Shown here: piece after piece, positions 39,899-48,122 of the stretch
How positions within the stretch are numbered: position 1 is the first letter of the stretch
How the letters are laid out: each line of letters begins with the position of its first letter
Assembly (NCBI GenBank): GCA_963621245.1
Contig: CAVFCW010000005.1
Coordinates: 62,001 to 126,000, forward strand
Direction: 5' to 3'
DNA length: 64,000 nucleotides
DNA from: SIG603 sp963621245
GTDB taxonomy: Bacteria > Bacillota > Clostridia > Oscillospirales > Acutalibacteraceae
Notes under the pieces: model-generated
What the model saw: the letters and a program-made list of their open reading frames with translations, nothing else
What the model was told of the DNA's origin: nothing
Databases searched by the model: none
Position numbers and translations under genes: made by a program

Positions 39899-42418
39899 TT
39901 ACTTGTTAACCTTAACAGCGTGATCGAATGTAGTGGACTCCTTATAAGGCTTTACAAGCTGAATAACCATGAGAACGATGAATACTACAGAGACGATTGC
40001 ACCGATGATTGTAGCAGCTGTTACGTTTCCGCTGAAGATAGAACCGATGTTGTAAACGATGAGAGCGATTACATAAGCAAATCCGCACTCATAACCGATT
40101 GCAAACCAGAACCACTTTGTGTTGTTCATCTCTCTCTTGATAGCACCCATAGCTGCGAAGCAAGGAGCGCAGAGGAGGTTGAAGATAAGGAAGGACATAC
40201 CGGAAAGTGCTGTGAAGGAAGCGCCCATTGTTGCATAAACAGATGCCTCACCGCCGCCGTAGAGGATACCGAGAGTACCAACGATGTTTTCCTTAGCAAC
40301 GAGACCTGTGATAGCTGCAACAGTTGCCTGCCAGTTGCCCCAGCCGAGAGGAGCGAAGATCCAGCAGATTGCGTTACCGATTGTAGCGAGGATTGAGCTT
40401 GAAAGCTCGGACTCCTCGAGCATTCTGAAGGAACCGTCTACTACGCCGAAATAGGTTGTGAACCAAACAACGATAGTGGAAAGTGTGATGATTGTACCGG
40501 CCTTCTTGATAAAGGACCAGCCGCGCTCCCACATGCTTCTGAGAAGATCGATGAATCTTGGGAGATGGTAAGCGGGAAGCTCCATAACGAACGGAGCGGG
40601 GTCACCGGCGAACATCTTAGTCTTCTTAAGCATAAGACCGGAGATGATGATAGCTGCAATACCGATGAAGTATGCGCCTGTTGAAACCCAAGGAGAACCG
40701 CCGAAGATTGCACCTGCGATCATAGCAATGAAAGGAGTTTTAGCGCCGCAAGGAATAAATGTTGTGGTCATAACTGTCATACGACGGTCACGCTCACTCT
40801 CGATTGTTCTTGAAGCCATGATACCGGGGATACCGCAACCTGTACCGACAAGAATCGGAATGAAGGACTTACCGGAAAGGCCGAACTTTCTGAATACACG
40901 GTCGAGAACGAAAGCAACACGAGCCATGTAACCGCAAGCCTCAACGAATGCGAGGAGGAAGAAGAGAACGAGCATCTGCGGAACGAATCCGAGAACAGCG
41001 CCGACACCGGCTACGATACCGTCAAGGATAAGACCGGAAAGCCATGCTGCACAACCGACTGAATCGAGAAGGTTGCCGATGAGTGTGGGGATACCCGGAA
41101 CCCAAATGCCGTAATCTGCTGCATCGGGAGCGTCAAATGAGCCGCGCTCCTCGAAGTAAGCGAGAGCCTCTGTGTAGCTCATGGAAACAGTTGTCTCTGC
41201 GTCCTCATCGCTGAGGTCGGAGGGAACTTCACTGTAGTAAGCTGTGTAATCTGTGTCCTCGAGAGTCTCCTCGTCGGAAACAGTAATTGTTGCTGTGTCG
41301 CTCTCGGGCTTGAGTGCCTTTGCTTCTGCAAGAACAGCTGCAGCGTCAAAGTCTTCGTCTTCTGTATCAAACTCGATGCCGAAGGCGTTAAGAGCTTCCT
41401 GAGCTTCAGTATATTCGTCATTTACTTCCTCGTAATCGGATGTGCCGATACCGAAGAGATGCCAGCCGTCACCGAAAAGACCGTCGTTAGCCCAGTCTGT
41501 TGCGGAAGAGCCGACTGTTACCATTGCGATGTAGTAGATGCAGAACATAACTACTGCGAAAATCGGAAGGCCGAGCCATCTGTTTGTTACAACCTTATCG
41601 ATTTTATCGGAAAGTGTGAGCTTTCCTGCGCTTGACTTCTTATAGCATCCCTTGATGATGGAAGCGATGTAGATGTATCTCTCGTTTGTGATGATGGATT
41701 CTGCGTCATCATCGAGCTCTTTCTCGGCAGCTTTAATGTCGGCCTCGATGTGAGTCATAACGTCGCTCTTGATGTTGAGCTGCTCCAAAACCTTTGAGTC
41801 TCTCTCGAAGATCTTGATAGCATACCATCTCTGCTGATCCTCCGGCATTGAGTGAAGCACTGCCTCCTCGATGTGAGCGATTGCGTGCTCAACAGGGCCT
41901 GAGAATGTGTGCTGAGGAATTGTCTTGCCATTCTTTGCGGCGTCGATTGCTACCTCGGCAGCCTCCATGATTCCTGTTCCCTTAAGAGCGGAAATCTCGA
42001 CAACCTTGCAGCCGAGCTCTCTTGAAAGCTCCTTTGTGTTGATCTTGTCGCCATTCTTGTTAACAACGTCCATCATGTTGATTGCACAAACAACGGGAAT
42101 GCCAAGCTCGACAAGCTGAGTTGTGAGGTAGAGGTTTCTCTCAAGGTTTGTGCCGTCTATAATGTTAAGAATAGCATCGGGTCTCTCGCTGATGAGGTAA
42201 TTTCTTGCGACAACTTCCTCAAGTGTGTAAGGGGAGAGAGAGTAGATACCCGGAAGGTCGGTGATGATAACGCCTGTGTGCTTTTTAAGCTTACCTTCCT
42301 TTTTCTCAACAGTAACACCGGGCCAGTTACCGACGAACTGGTTAGAACCCGTGAGACCGTTGAACAATGTGGTCTTACCACAGTTCGGGTTACCCGCAAG
42401 GGCAATTCTAAGATCCAT
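39899..42418 (-). CDS. feoB: Ferrous iron transporter FeoB with an acidic loop insertion
   Basis: 839 residues from ATG 42418 (AGGAAA 8-9 nt upstream); an upstream in-frame ATG at 42463 has no clear site. G domain: GNPNCGKTTLFN (G1, about 8), VTVEKKEG (G2 region), DLPGIYSL (G3) and NMMD (G4). Helices begin near residue 285. Nucleoside-recognition Gly motifs FIPILVGTGCGIPGIMA and FIPCGAKTPFIAMIAG are present with their Cys. Between the first two helices lies an Asp/Glu-rich extracytoplasmic insertion (about residues 324-436) not seen in typical FeoB of about 700 residues. Third gene of feoA-feoA-feoB-HMA. Confidence 0.95.
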   Translation of the reverse strand: MDLRIALAGNPNCGKTTLFNGLTGSNQFVGNWPGVTVEKKEGKLKKHTGVIITDLPGIYSLSPYTLEEVVARNYLISERPDAILNIIDGTNLERNLYLTTQLVELGIPVVCAINMMDVVNKNGDKINTKELSRELGCKVVEISALKGTGIMEAAEVAIDAAKNGKTIPQHTFSGPVEHAIAHIEEAVLHSMPEDQQRWYAIKIFERDSKVLEQLNIKSDVMTHIEADIKAAEKELDDDAESIITNERYIYIASIIKGCYKKSSAGKLTLSDKIDKVVTNRWLGLPIFAVVMFCIYYIAMVTVGSSATDWANDGLFGDGWHLFGIGTSDYEEVNDEYTEAQEALNAFGIEFDTEDEDFDAAAVLAEAKALKPESDTATITVSDEETLEDTDYTAYYSEVPSDLSDEDAETTVSMSYTEALAYFEERGSFDAPDAADYGIWVPGIPTLIGNLLDSVGCAAWLSGLILDGIVAGVGAVLGFVPQMLVLFFLLAFVEACGYMARVAFVLDRVFRKFGLSGKSFIPILVGTGCGIPGIMASRTIESERDRRMTVMTTTFIPCGAKTPFIAMIAGAIFGGSPWVSTGAYFIGIAAIIISGLMLKKTKMFAGDPAPFVMELPAYHLPRFIDLLRSMWERGWSFIKKAGTIITLSTIVVWFTTYFGVVDGSFRMLEESELSSSILATIGNAICWIFAPLGWGNWQATVAAITGLVAKENIVGTLGILYGGGEASVYATMGASFTALSGMSFLIFNLLCAPCFAAMGAIKREMNNTKWFWFAIGYECGFAYVIALIVYNIGSIFSGNVTAATIIGAIVSVVFIVLMVIQLVKPYKESTTFDHAVKVNK

Positions 42419-42486
42419 ATTTAATTTTCCTTTCTCAAGACATTTTACTGTCCTAATTAACAATTTTATTATCCAAGCTTTAACTA

Positions 42487-42496
42487 ACCTCGGTAA
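42487..42496. promoter_or_regulatory. Copy 2 of the feo motif ACCTCGGTAA
   Basis: Ten bases identical to 43104-43113, here between feoA and feoB, about 70 bp before the feoB start. The first copy lies in the feoA leader. Possible metal-regulator half-site; the function is an inference. Confidence 0.4.
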
Positions 42497-42552
42497 ACCA
42501 GAGCTAATAAAACTTATTGATAACTAACTATCGGGCAAAATAATCGAGGCGA

Positions 42553-42774
42553 TTATTCAACCTCGATCTCTTCGGCGTCAGCTTTTCTTATGGAGAGCTC
42601 GTAGCCTCTGACTGTTACTTCGATAGGATCACCTAAAGGTGCAACCTTGCGAACATAAACATCAACGCCCTTTGTGATGCCCATGTCCATGATTCTGCGC
42701 TTTATGGCGCCTTCACCGTGGAGCTTCTTAACCTTAACGGTAGAGCCGATTTTTGCGTCCCTGAGTGTATTCAT
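42553..42774 (-). CDS. feoA: FeoA-type SH3-like protein (second copy)
   Basis: 73 residues. MNTLRDAKIGSTVKVKKLHGEGAIKRRIMDMGITKGVDVYVRKVAPLGDPIEVTVRGYELSIRKADAEEIEVE-type sequence: the RRIMDMGI-(x)-G segment and PLGDPIEVTVRGYELSIRK are the standard FeoA core. It is a small cytoplasmic protein that supports FeoB. Start behind GGAGG. 134 bp separate it from the feoB start. Confidence 0.93.
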   Translation of the reverse strand: MNTLRDAKIGSTVKVKKLHGEGAIKRRIMDMGITKGVDVYVRKVAPLGDPIEVTVRGYELSIRKADAEEIEVE

Positions 42775-42834
42775 CAGAATATTCCTCCTTTATAAATTTC
42801 AATATAGTAAAGATTAGGATAAATCACACGGTGA

Positions 42835-43047
42835 TCAGATCATAATCTTCTGTGCCATTTCACGGCTTAAAGCAACTCTTGCTTCTTTAACATTTACGAT
42901 GATGTTTCCGCCGATTTCATTCACGACCATAACATCTCCGCCGACTACGAATCCGAGATCCGCAAGGTGAGCCTTGACTTCGGGGTTGCCGCCGATTTTT
43001 TTGATGATATTAACTTCACCGGGGGTTGCCAATATTAAAGGCATCAT
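42835..43047 (-). CDS. feoA: FeoA-type SH3-like protein (first copy)
   Basis: 70 residues, shorter and more diverged than its neighbour: VKAHLADLGFVVGGDVMVVNEIGGNIIVNVKEARVALSREMAQKIMI-type core with LADLGF and the ALSREMA end typical of FeoA. First gene of the feo operon, with a consensus promoter about 115 bp upstream. The two FeoA proteins may bind each other or act at different steps. Confidence 0.9.
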   Translation of the reverse strand: MMPLILATPGEVNIIKKIGGNPEVKAHLADLGFVVGGDVMVVNEIGGNIIVNVKEARVALSREMAQKIMI

Positions 43048-43103
43048 AACTTTCTCCTTTTCTGCCCAGTAATGTGTATCGATAGAATAGTTAACATACT
43101 ATT

Positions 43104-43113
43104 ACCTCGGTAA
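43104..43113. promoter_or_regulatory. Copy 1 of the feo motif ACCTCGGTAA, in a leader with dyads
   Basis: Part of TTACC-TC-GGTAA (43102-43113), a near palindrome, next to a second dyad, TAACC/GGTTA, around 43122-43135. It lies between the feo promoter and feoA; the 10-mer recurs at 42487-42496. Confidence 0.45.
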
Positions 43114-43162
43114 GCACACGCTAACCAAGCGGTTAAAAAAATATGCTTTCGCAACTAATGTT

Positions 43163-43191
43163 ATTATAGTTAGACACGACTATTTTGTCAA
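43163..43191 (-). promoter_or_regulatory. feo operon promoter
   Basis: Minus-strand -35 TTGACA (43186-43191), 17-bp spacer, -10 TATAAT (43163-43168), a full consensus promoter. The leader is about 108 nt. Confidence 0.92.
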
Positions 43192-43287
43192 TCGGATAGA
43201 AGAAAGTTTTTGGTTTACGCGGAAAAACTATGAAACTTACCTATAAGTAATATTAAACTAACTTAAAATTTGTGCAAAAAACAAACT

Positions 43288-43325
43288 GAAAAAAGGAGGC
43301 GAAATTTGACTTTTGCTTCCTTTTT
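43288..43325 (-). terminator. Terminator of the Nudix-HAD pair
   Basis: Minus-strand stem AAAGGAAGC / GCCTCCTTT with one mismatch and a loop of about 14 nt, then TTTTC; 11 bp past the HAD stop. Confidence 0.65.
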
Positions 43326-43335
43326 GTCGTTAGAT

Positions 43336-43989
43336 TTATTGCTTTAAGTAGTCAATTACAGATAACAAACTAGGCTCCACCGTTTCGCACATAGATAAGA
43401 TTTCTTCAGTGGGCGGGAGCAAATCGGGAACCATAATCGGCTTTAATTTTCCGCCATATGCAGATTTAATGCCGTTGTAAGAGTCTTCAATCGCATATGC
43501 GTTTTTGGGTGCTACTTCCAGAGCCGCACATGCTTTTAAATATATTTCGGGATCGGGCTTGCTTTTTGTCACTTTGTCTCCGCCGATTACCGCATCAAAG
43601 TAATTGTAAATGTTTGCGGCTTTAAGCTGATTTATAACAACTTCTGTTCTTGTTGAGGAGGCAAGAGCGATTTTCTTGCTGTTATCCTTTAAAAAGGAGA
43701 GGAGTTCTTTGATTCCCGGTTTCATCGGCAGTCTTCCGCCATCATATCTTTCGTGATAAAGACGGGAAACTTCATCCTGACATTTGTCAAAGGGGAAATC
43801 TTTGCCGAAACTTTCGAGCATAATTTCCTTCGCTTTCTGAATGTTGACGCCGAGACATTTATCATAGTGCTCTTCAAAATTCTTTGCTCCGTTTGATACG
43901 GCAACCTCACGCCAAATGTTCTTAACGCAAATCTCGGAATCAAATATAACTCCGTCCATATCAAAAATTACCGCTTCAAATGGTTTCAT
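43336..43989 (-). CDS. HAD-family phosphatase (beta-phosphoglucomutase-like)
   Basis: 217 residues. Motif I is VIFDMDGVIFDSE (about residues 7-19), motif II LASSTR (about 112), motif III Lys in TKSKPDPEIYLKA (about 144) and motif IV AIEDSYNGIKSA (about 163), with a helical cap at 18-85. Hydrolyses or moves phosphate on small sugars; substrate unknown. Its ATG overlaps the Nudix stop by 4 bp. Close relatives are general sugar phosphatases. Confidence 0.92.
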   Translation of the reverse strand: MKPFEAVIFDMDGVIFDSEICVKNIWREVAVSNGAKNFEEHYDKCLGVNIQKAKEIMLESFGKDFPFDKCQDEVSRLYHERYDGGRLPMKPGIKELLSFLKDNSKKIALASSTRTEVVINQLKAANIYNYFDAVIGGDKVTKSKPDPEIYLKACAALEVAPKNAYAIEDSYNGIKSAYGGKLKPIMVPDLLPPTEEILSMCETVEPSLLSVIDYLKQ

Positions 43990-44396
43990 TTTTCCTCCGT
44001 TAAATACTTGTAAGCAAGTCTCAAAGTTTCTTTGTCAGTGCCAAAGGTGACTGCATTTACCGCATCTTCAAAGCTCATCCATTCAAGAGAGTTTACCTCG
44101 CATTCCTGATTGATAAGCTCATAGCTTGTCGCCTCGGCAACAAAGAAAATAACGTCTTTCATAATTCCCTCAAAGGGCGAGTAGCTGATTTTGTGTCTGA
44201 AACCCGTATCAAGCATAACTTCAAGATTTGTCTCTTCTTTAATTTCACGAAGTGCGGTTTCTTCTTCCGTTTCGCCGTTTTCAACATGCCCCTTTGGTAT
44301 GGATGTGTGCCCCTGAACCATATGCTCGATGAGGCAGAGGTAATTTCCGTTTTCTTTTTTATAAACCACTGCGCCGCAGGATTTTTCGAATTTCAT
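43986..44396 (-). CDS. Nudix hydrolase
   Basis: 136 residues. An intact Nudix box runs from GHVENGET through REIKEETNL (about residues 37-59). Length and the N-terminal SCGAVVYKKENGNYLCLIEH fit the diadenosine-tetraphosphate/dATP-pyrophosphatase type. It probably cleans nucleotide by-products. First gene of a two-gene operon with the HAD phosphatase; start behind AAGGAG. Confidence 0.92.
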   Translation of the reverse strand: MKFEKSCGAVVYKKENGNYLCLIEHMVQGHTSIPKGHVENGETEEETALREIKEETNLEVMLDTGFRHKISYSPFEGIMKDVIFFVAEATSYELINQECEVNSLEWMSFEDAVNAVTFGTDKETLRLAYKYLTEEK

Positions 44397-44425
44397 ATCA
44401 ATTACTCCTTATTTTTTATATTCCA

Positions 44426-44454
44426 ATAATACAATAAACCGTTAAAAATCGCAA
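44426..44454 (-). promoter_or_regulatory. Promoter of the Nudix-HAD operon
   Basis: Minus-strand -35 TTGCGA (44449-44454), 17-bp spacer, -10 TATTAT (44426-44431), placed directly after the pckA terminator. Confidence 0.75.
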
Positions 44455-44455
44455 C

Positions 44456-44484
44456 AAAAAGTGCTCCCAAATTAACGGGAGCAC
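44456..44484 (-). terminator. pckA terminator
   Basis: 8-bp stem GTGCTCCC (44461-44468) / GGGAGCAC (44477-44484), followed on the minus strand by TTTTTG. Confidence 0.92.
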
Positions 44485-44503
44485 CGAAATGTTTATTGAA
44501 GAA

Positions 44504-46114
44504 TTAAAGCTGAGGACCTGCAGCAACAAGTGCCTTGCCTGCTTCGTTAGTTGTGTACTTAACAAAGTTCTTCTGGAATCTCTCTGCGAGATCCTTTGCC
44601 TTTGCTTCCCACTCGGATGCATCTGCATAAGTATCTCTAGGATCGAGGATGCCTGTGTCAACGCCCGGAAGCTCTGTCGGAACCTCAAAGTTGAAGTAAG
44701 GAACAGTCTTTGTGGGAGCCTTGTTGATGTCGCCGCTGAGGATAGCGTCGATGATTCCACGAGTATCCTTGATTGTGATTCTCTTGCCTGTGCCGTTCCA
44801 ACCTGTGTTTACGAGGTAAGCCTTAGCGCCGTTAGCCTGCATCTTCTTTACGAGCTCTTCAGCGTACTTTGTCGGGTGAAGCTCGAGGAATGCCTGGCCG
44901 AAGCAAGCGGAGAATGTAGGAGTAGGCTCTGTGATTCCGCGCTCTGTACCTGCAAGCTTTGCTGTGAAGCCGGAGAGGAAGTAATACTGAGTCTGCTCAG
45001 GTGTGAGGATAGAAACCGGAGGAAGAACTCCGAATGCATCTGCGGAAAGGAAGATAACGTCCTTAGCAGCAGGGCCGGAAGAAACTCCGTTTACCTTTGA
45101 AGCGATCTTCTCGATGTGGTCGATAGGATAGGAAACACGAGTGTTCTCTGTTACGCTCTTGTCGTCGAAGTCGATTGTACCGTCCTCGGCAACAGTAACG
45201 TTCTCGAGAAGTGCGTTCTTCTTGATTGCGTTGTAGATGTCAGGCTCGGACTCTTTGTCAAGGCCGATAACCTTAGCGTAACAACCGCCCTCGAAGTTGA
45301 AGACGCCATTGTCGTCCCAGCCGTGCTCGTCATCACCGATGAGAAGTCTCTTAGGATCTGTGGAAAGTGTTGTCTTACCTGTACCGGAGAGGCCGAAGAA
45401 GACAGCTGTGTTCTTACCTTCCATATCTGTGTTTGCGGAGCAGTGCATTGAAGCGATGCCCTTGAGCGGGAGGTAGTAGTTCATCATGGAGAACATACCC
45501 TTCTTCATCTCGCCGCCGTACCATGTGTTGATGATAACCTGCTCACGGCTTGTGATGTTGAAGGCTACGCAAGTCTCGGAGTTGAGGCCGAGCTCCTTGA
45601 AGTTCTCAACTTTAGCCTTGGATGCGTTGTAAACGATGAAGTCAGGCTCGAAGTTCTTGAGCTCTTCCTCTGTAGGAACGATGAACATGTTCTTAACGAA
45701 GTGAGCCTGCCATGCAACCTCAACGATAAAACGAATAGCCATTCTTGTGTCGGCGTTAGCACCGCAGAATGCATCAACAACATAAAGCTTCTTGCCGGAG
45801 AGCTCTTTCTTAGCGAGATCCTTAACAACGCTCCATGTGCTTTCGCTCATCGGGTGGTTGTCGTTCGGATAAGAATCGCTTGTCCACCAAACTGTGTCCT
45901 TGGAGTTCTCGTCCATAACGATGTACTTATCTTTAGGAGAACGTCCGGTGTAGATACCGGTCATAACGTTAACTGCACCGAGCTCTGTTTTCTTACCTGC
46001 GTCGTAACCCTCGAGTGACGGGTCAAGCTCAGCGTTGAAAAGATCATCATAAGAAGGATTGTAAACGATCTCAGTAGTACCTGTGATGCCGTACTTGGTT
46101 AAATCAAGTGCCAT
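44504..46114 (-). CDS. pckA: Phosphoenolpyruvate carboxykinase (ATP)
   Basis: 536 residues, normal length. The kinase P-loop is FFGLSGTGKTTLSTDP (about residue 245), with the metal-binding LIGDDEHGWDDNG (about 265), the ITSREQVIINTWYGGEMKKGMF region and YLVNTGWNGTGKRI. Interconverts oxaloacetate and PEP; in gut anaerobes it often runs toward oxaloacetate in PEP-CO2 fixation, or it can serve gluconeogenesis with Fbp. Monocistronic with its own promoter and terminator; codon use suggests high expression. Confidence 0.97.
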   Translation of the reverse strand: MALDLTKYGITGTTEIVYNPSYDDLFNAELDPSLEGYDAGKKTELGAVNVMTGIYTGRSPKDKYIVMDENSKDTVWWTSDSYPNDNHPMSESTWSVVKDLAKKELSGKKLYVVDAFCGANADTRMAIRFIVEVAWQAHFVKNMFIVPTEEELKNFEPDFIVYNASKAKVENFKELGLNSETCVAFNITSREQVIINTWYGGEMKKGMFSMMNYYLPLKGIASMHCSANTDMEGKNTAVFFGLSGTGKTTLSTDPKRLLIGDDEHGWDDNGVFNFEGGCYAKVIGLDKESEPDIYNAIKKNALLENVTVAEDGTIDFDDKSVTENTRVSYPIDHIEKIASKVNGVSSGPAAKDVIFLSADAFGVLPPVSILTPEQTQYYFLSGFTAKLAGTERGITEPTPTFSACFGQAFLELHPTKYAEELVKKMQANGAKAYLVNTGWNGTGKRITIKDTRGIIDAILSGDINKAPTKTVPYFNFEVPTELPGVDTGILDPRDTYADASEWEAKAKDLAERFQKNFVKYTTNEAGKALVAAGPQL

Positions 46115-46252
46115 TTTAAACTACCTCATTTCTGATTTTTGTATAAGCGTGAAATATCATGCAGCATATTGACGCACATGCTTCACACACTGTAAAAATT
46201 TTATAAAGAAATATAATCCCTTGCGGGACCATCTTTCCCACTTCCGGAACTA

Positions 46253-46281
46253 AGTATACAATATATTTAGAATAACTTCAA
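46253..46281 (-). promoter_or_regulatory. pckA promoter
   Basis: Minus-strand -35 TTGAAG (46276-46281), 17-bp spacer, -10 TATACT (46253-46258). Leader about 130 nt. The remaining 46282-46505 is AT-rich with no gene seen. Confidence 0.75.
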
Positions 46282-46505
46282 TGACTAATTGTGAAAAAAT
46301 AGTTAAATTTATCACATTTTTGTTGTTATAAACGAAAAATCGGACGCATTTTGATTGAGATAATAAAGCAATGTTATATAAAATATCGATTTATAAAGTG
46401 AAAAATCTAATTTTAAATTCTTCATAAATTAATCTAAAATCACGTTATAAATTAAAAATAAAACAAAATTTGAAAGTTAGGATAATAAAAATTTCAAATT
46501 TGGTA

Positions 46506-46534
46506 TTGACAAATTATTTCTGCTGTGGTAAAAA
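46506..46534 (+). promoter_or_regulatory. trpXYZ promoter
   Basis: -35 TTGACA (46506-46511), 17-bp spacer, -10 TAAAAA (46529-46534). The T-box leader starts directly after it. Confidence 0.7.
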
Positions 46535-46540
46535 TAAGTA

Positions 46541-46808
46541 AACCGATGAGGAAGAGTGAGTACGGTTAAGTACCTTTTCTAAAGCGAGTCGCAGGCGGTG
46601 AGAGTGCGGTAAAAAGACTTAATTCGGAATGGGCTTCTGAGGGCGAACAGAAAGGTAAAACGAGTATGTGAGACGGAGTGTGACTCTCCGTGAAGAAAGG
46701 TCTGCATATGACAGTATGCGTTAAGCGGGTATTTTCATACCAAGCAGGGTGGCACCGCAGGAATTTATATCCTGTCCCGGCAAAGTGATTTGCAGGGACG
46801 GGATTTTT
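46541..46808 (+). ncRNA. T-box riboswitch, tryptophan (UGG specifier), of trpXYZ
   Basis: T-box core AGGGTGGCACCGC at 46746-46758. The terminator spans 46770-46803 (14 pairs plus one mismatch, from TCCTGTCCC to GGGACGGGA) and is followed by TTTTT at 46804-46808. Stem I shows a GAGTA S-turn-like motif on the 5' side and GAA-TGG-G on the 3' side, putting the specifier UGG at 46630-46632, followed by helix CTTCT pairing with GGAAG. It responds to uncharged tRNA-Trp, in agreement with the downstream tryptophan transporter. Confidence 0.93.
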
Positions 46809-46826
46809 GTTTTTTAGGAGGAAGAA

Positions 46827-46862
46827 ATGAAGATTGGTTTAAAGAGACGATGGCGAAACTGA
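46827..46862 (+). CDS. Short upstream ORF with a Trp codon between T-box and trpX
   Basis: Eleven codons, MKIGLKRRWRN, then TGA. It has a better ribosome site (AGGAGGA at 46816-46822) than trpX itself and starts 19 nt after the T-box T tract. It is basic and contains one Trp codon. It ends 63 bp before trpX. It may be translated as a leader peptide, or be a remnant of an earlier gene start. Too short for a homology judgement. Confidence 0.45.
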   Translation: MKIGLKRRWRN

Positions 46863-46925
46863 TATACCTTATAAATGCAGTAAATTGATTAATACTTTTA
46901 ATGTAAACACGGAAGGGAATATATT

Positions 46926-48038
46926 ATGGCTATCAAGAAAATATTATCAGCCGCTATGGCAATCGCACTTACACTTTCATTCACAGCATGTTCTTCATCG
47001 TCGGGCAGTTCTTCTGAGTCTTCGGCATCGTCAGAGGTTTCATCATCTACAACAGATACCGCCGAGGCGACTGAGAGCGCAGACGGCAAGACTTACACAA
47101 TCGGCATTTGCAACTACGTTGACGATGCTTCTTTAAATCAGATTGTCGACAACATCAACTCAAGACTTGACGAGCTTGAAACCGAAAACGGAGTTACAAT
47201 CAACGTTGAATACGATAACTGCAACGCTGACGCAAACGTTATGAACCAGATTATCGCCAACTTCGAGGCTGATAAGGTAGACCTTATGGTAGGCGTTGCA
47301 ACTCCAGTTGCCATGGCTATGCAGACCGCAACAGAGGACAGCCAAACACCTGTTGTTTTTGCCGCTGTTTCCGATCCCGTAGGCGCAGGTTTGGTTGAAT
47401 CTCTTGACGCTCCCGGCGGAAATGTAACAGGTTCAAGCGACAACCTCGATACATCTGCTGTTATGAACCTTATTTTTGCACAGAACCCCGACGCTAAGAA
47501 AATCGGCCTTCTCTATGATGTCGGACAGGATTCAGCTACTGCCGCTATCGCAGAGGCAAAGGCTTATCTTGACGAAAAGGGCGTTGAGTATGTTGAGCAC
47601 ACAGCTACAAACAACGAAGAAGCCGCTTTAGCTGCAGACGCATTCGTTTCTGACGGAGTTGACGCAGTATTCACACCGACAGACAACACAATCATGACAG
47701 CTGAGCTTTCCATTTACGAGACATTTGTTAACGCAGGTATTCCTCATTACACAGGTGCCGATTCATTCGCTCTTAACGGTGCGTTCCTCGGCTACGGCGT
47801 TGATTACGCTAACCTCGGAAAAGAAACAGCAGACATGATTTATTCCATACTTGCAGACGGCAAAAATCCCGCAGATACAGCAGTTATCACATTCGATAAC
47901 GGCACCGCAACAGTCAATACAGAGGTTTGCGAGGCTCTCGGATACGACTTTGACAAGGTAAGCGAGGCATTCGCTCCTTACTGCACAAGAGTTGAAGAAA
48001 TCACAACAGCAGAAAGCTTCGACGATCTCAATTCTTAA
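46926..48038 (+). CDS. trpX: Tryptophan ABC transporter substrate-binding lipoprotein
   Basis: 370 residues. Signal peptide with lipobox FTAC (Cys about 20) and a Ser-rich linker. The ABC_sub_bind (periplasmic-binding type I-like) domain starts at about 57: TYTIGICNYVDDASLNQIVDNI, LMVGVATPVAMAMQTAT, PVVFAAVSDPVGAGLV, KKIGLLYDVGQDSA, DAVFTPTDNT and GIPHYTGADSFALNGAFLGYGVDY. This family with T-box(Trp) control is the predicted TrpXYZ tryptophan importer. Start ATG 46926 with GGAAGGGAA upstream. First transporter gene after the T-box. Confidence 0.92.
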   Translation: MAIKKILSAAMAIALTLSFTACSSSSGSSSESSASSEVSSSTTDTAEATESADGKTYTIGICNYVDDASLNQIVDNINSRLDELETENGVTINVEYDNCNADANVMNQIIANFEADKVDLMVGVATPVAMAMQTATEDSQTPVVFAAVSDPVGAGLVESLDAPGGNVTGSSDNLDTSAVMNLIFAQNPDAKKIGLLYDVGQDSATAAIAEAKAYLDEKGVEYVEHTATNNEEAALAADAFVSDGVDAVFTPTDNTIMTAELSIYETFVNAGIPHYTGADSFALNGAFLGYGVDYANLGKETADMIYSILADGKNPADTAVITFDNGTATVNTEVCEALGYDFDKVSEAFAPYCTRVEEITTAESFDDLNS

Positions 48039-48076
48039 TTAACTGGCTTCCGAAAATCTTCATAATACAGTAAAGC

Positions 48077-48110
48077 TTACCGTACATCGTTTGGTGTGCG
48101 GTAAACTTTT
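48077..48110 (+). terminator. Attenuator hairpin between trpX and trpY
   Basis: 10-bp stem TTACCGTACA (48077-48086) / TGTGCGGTAA (48095-48104), one G-T pair, then ACTTTT and the trpY ribosome site. Likely lowers permease and ATPase expression relative to the binding protein. Confidence 0.65.
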
Positions 48111-48122
48111 AAGGAGTTATAT

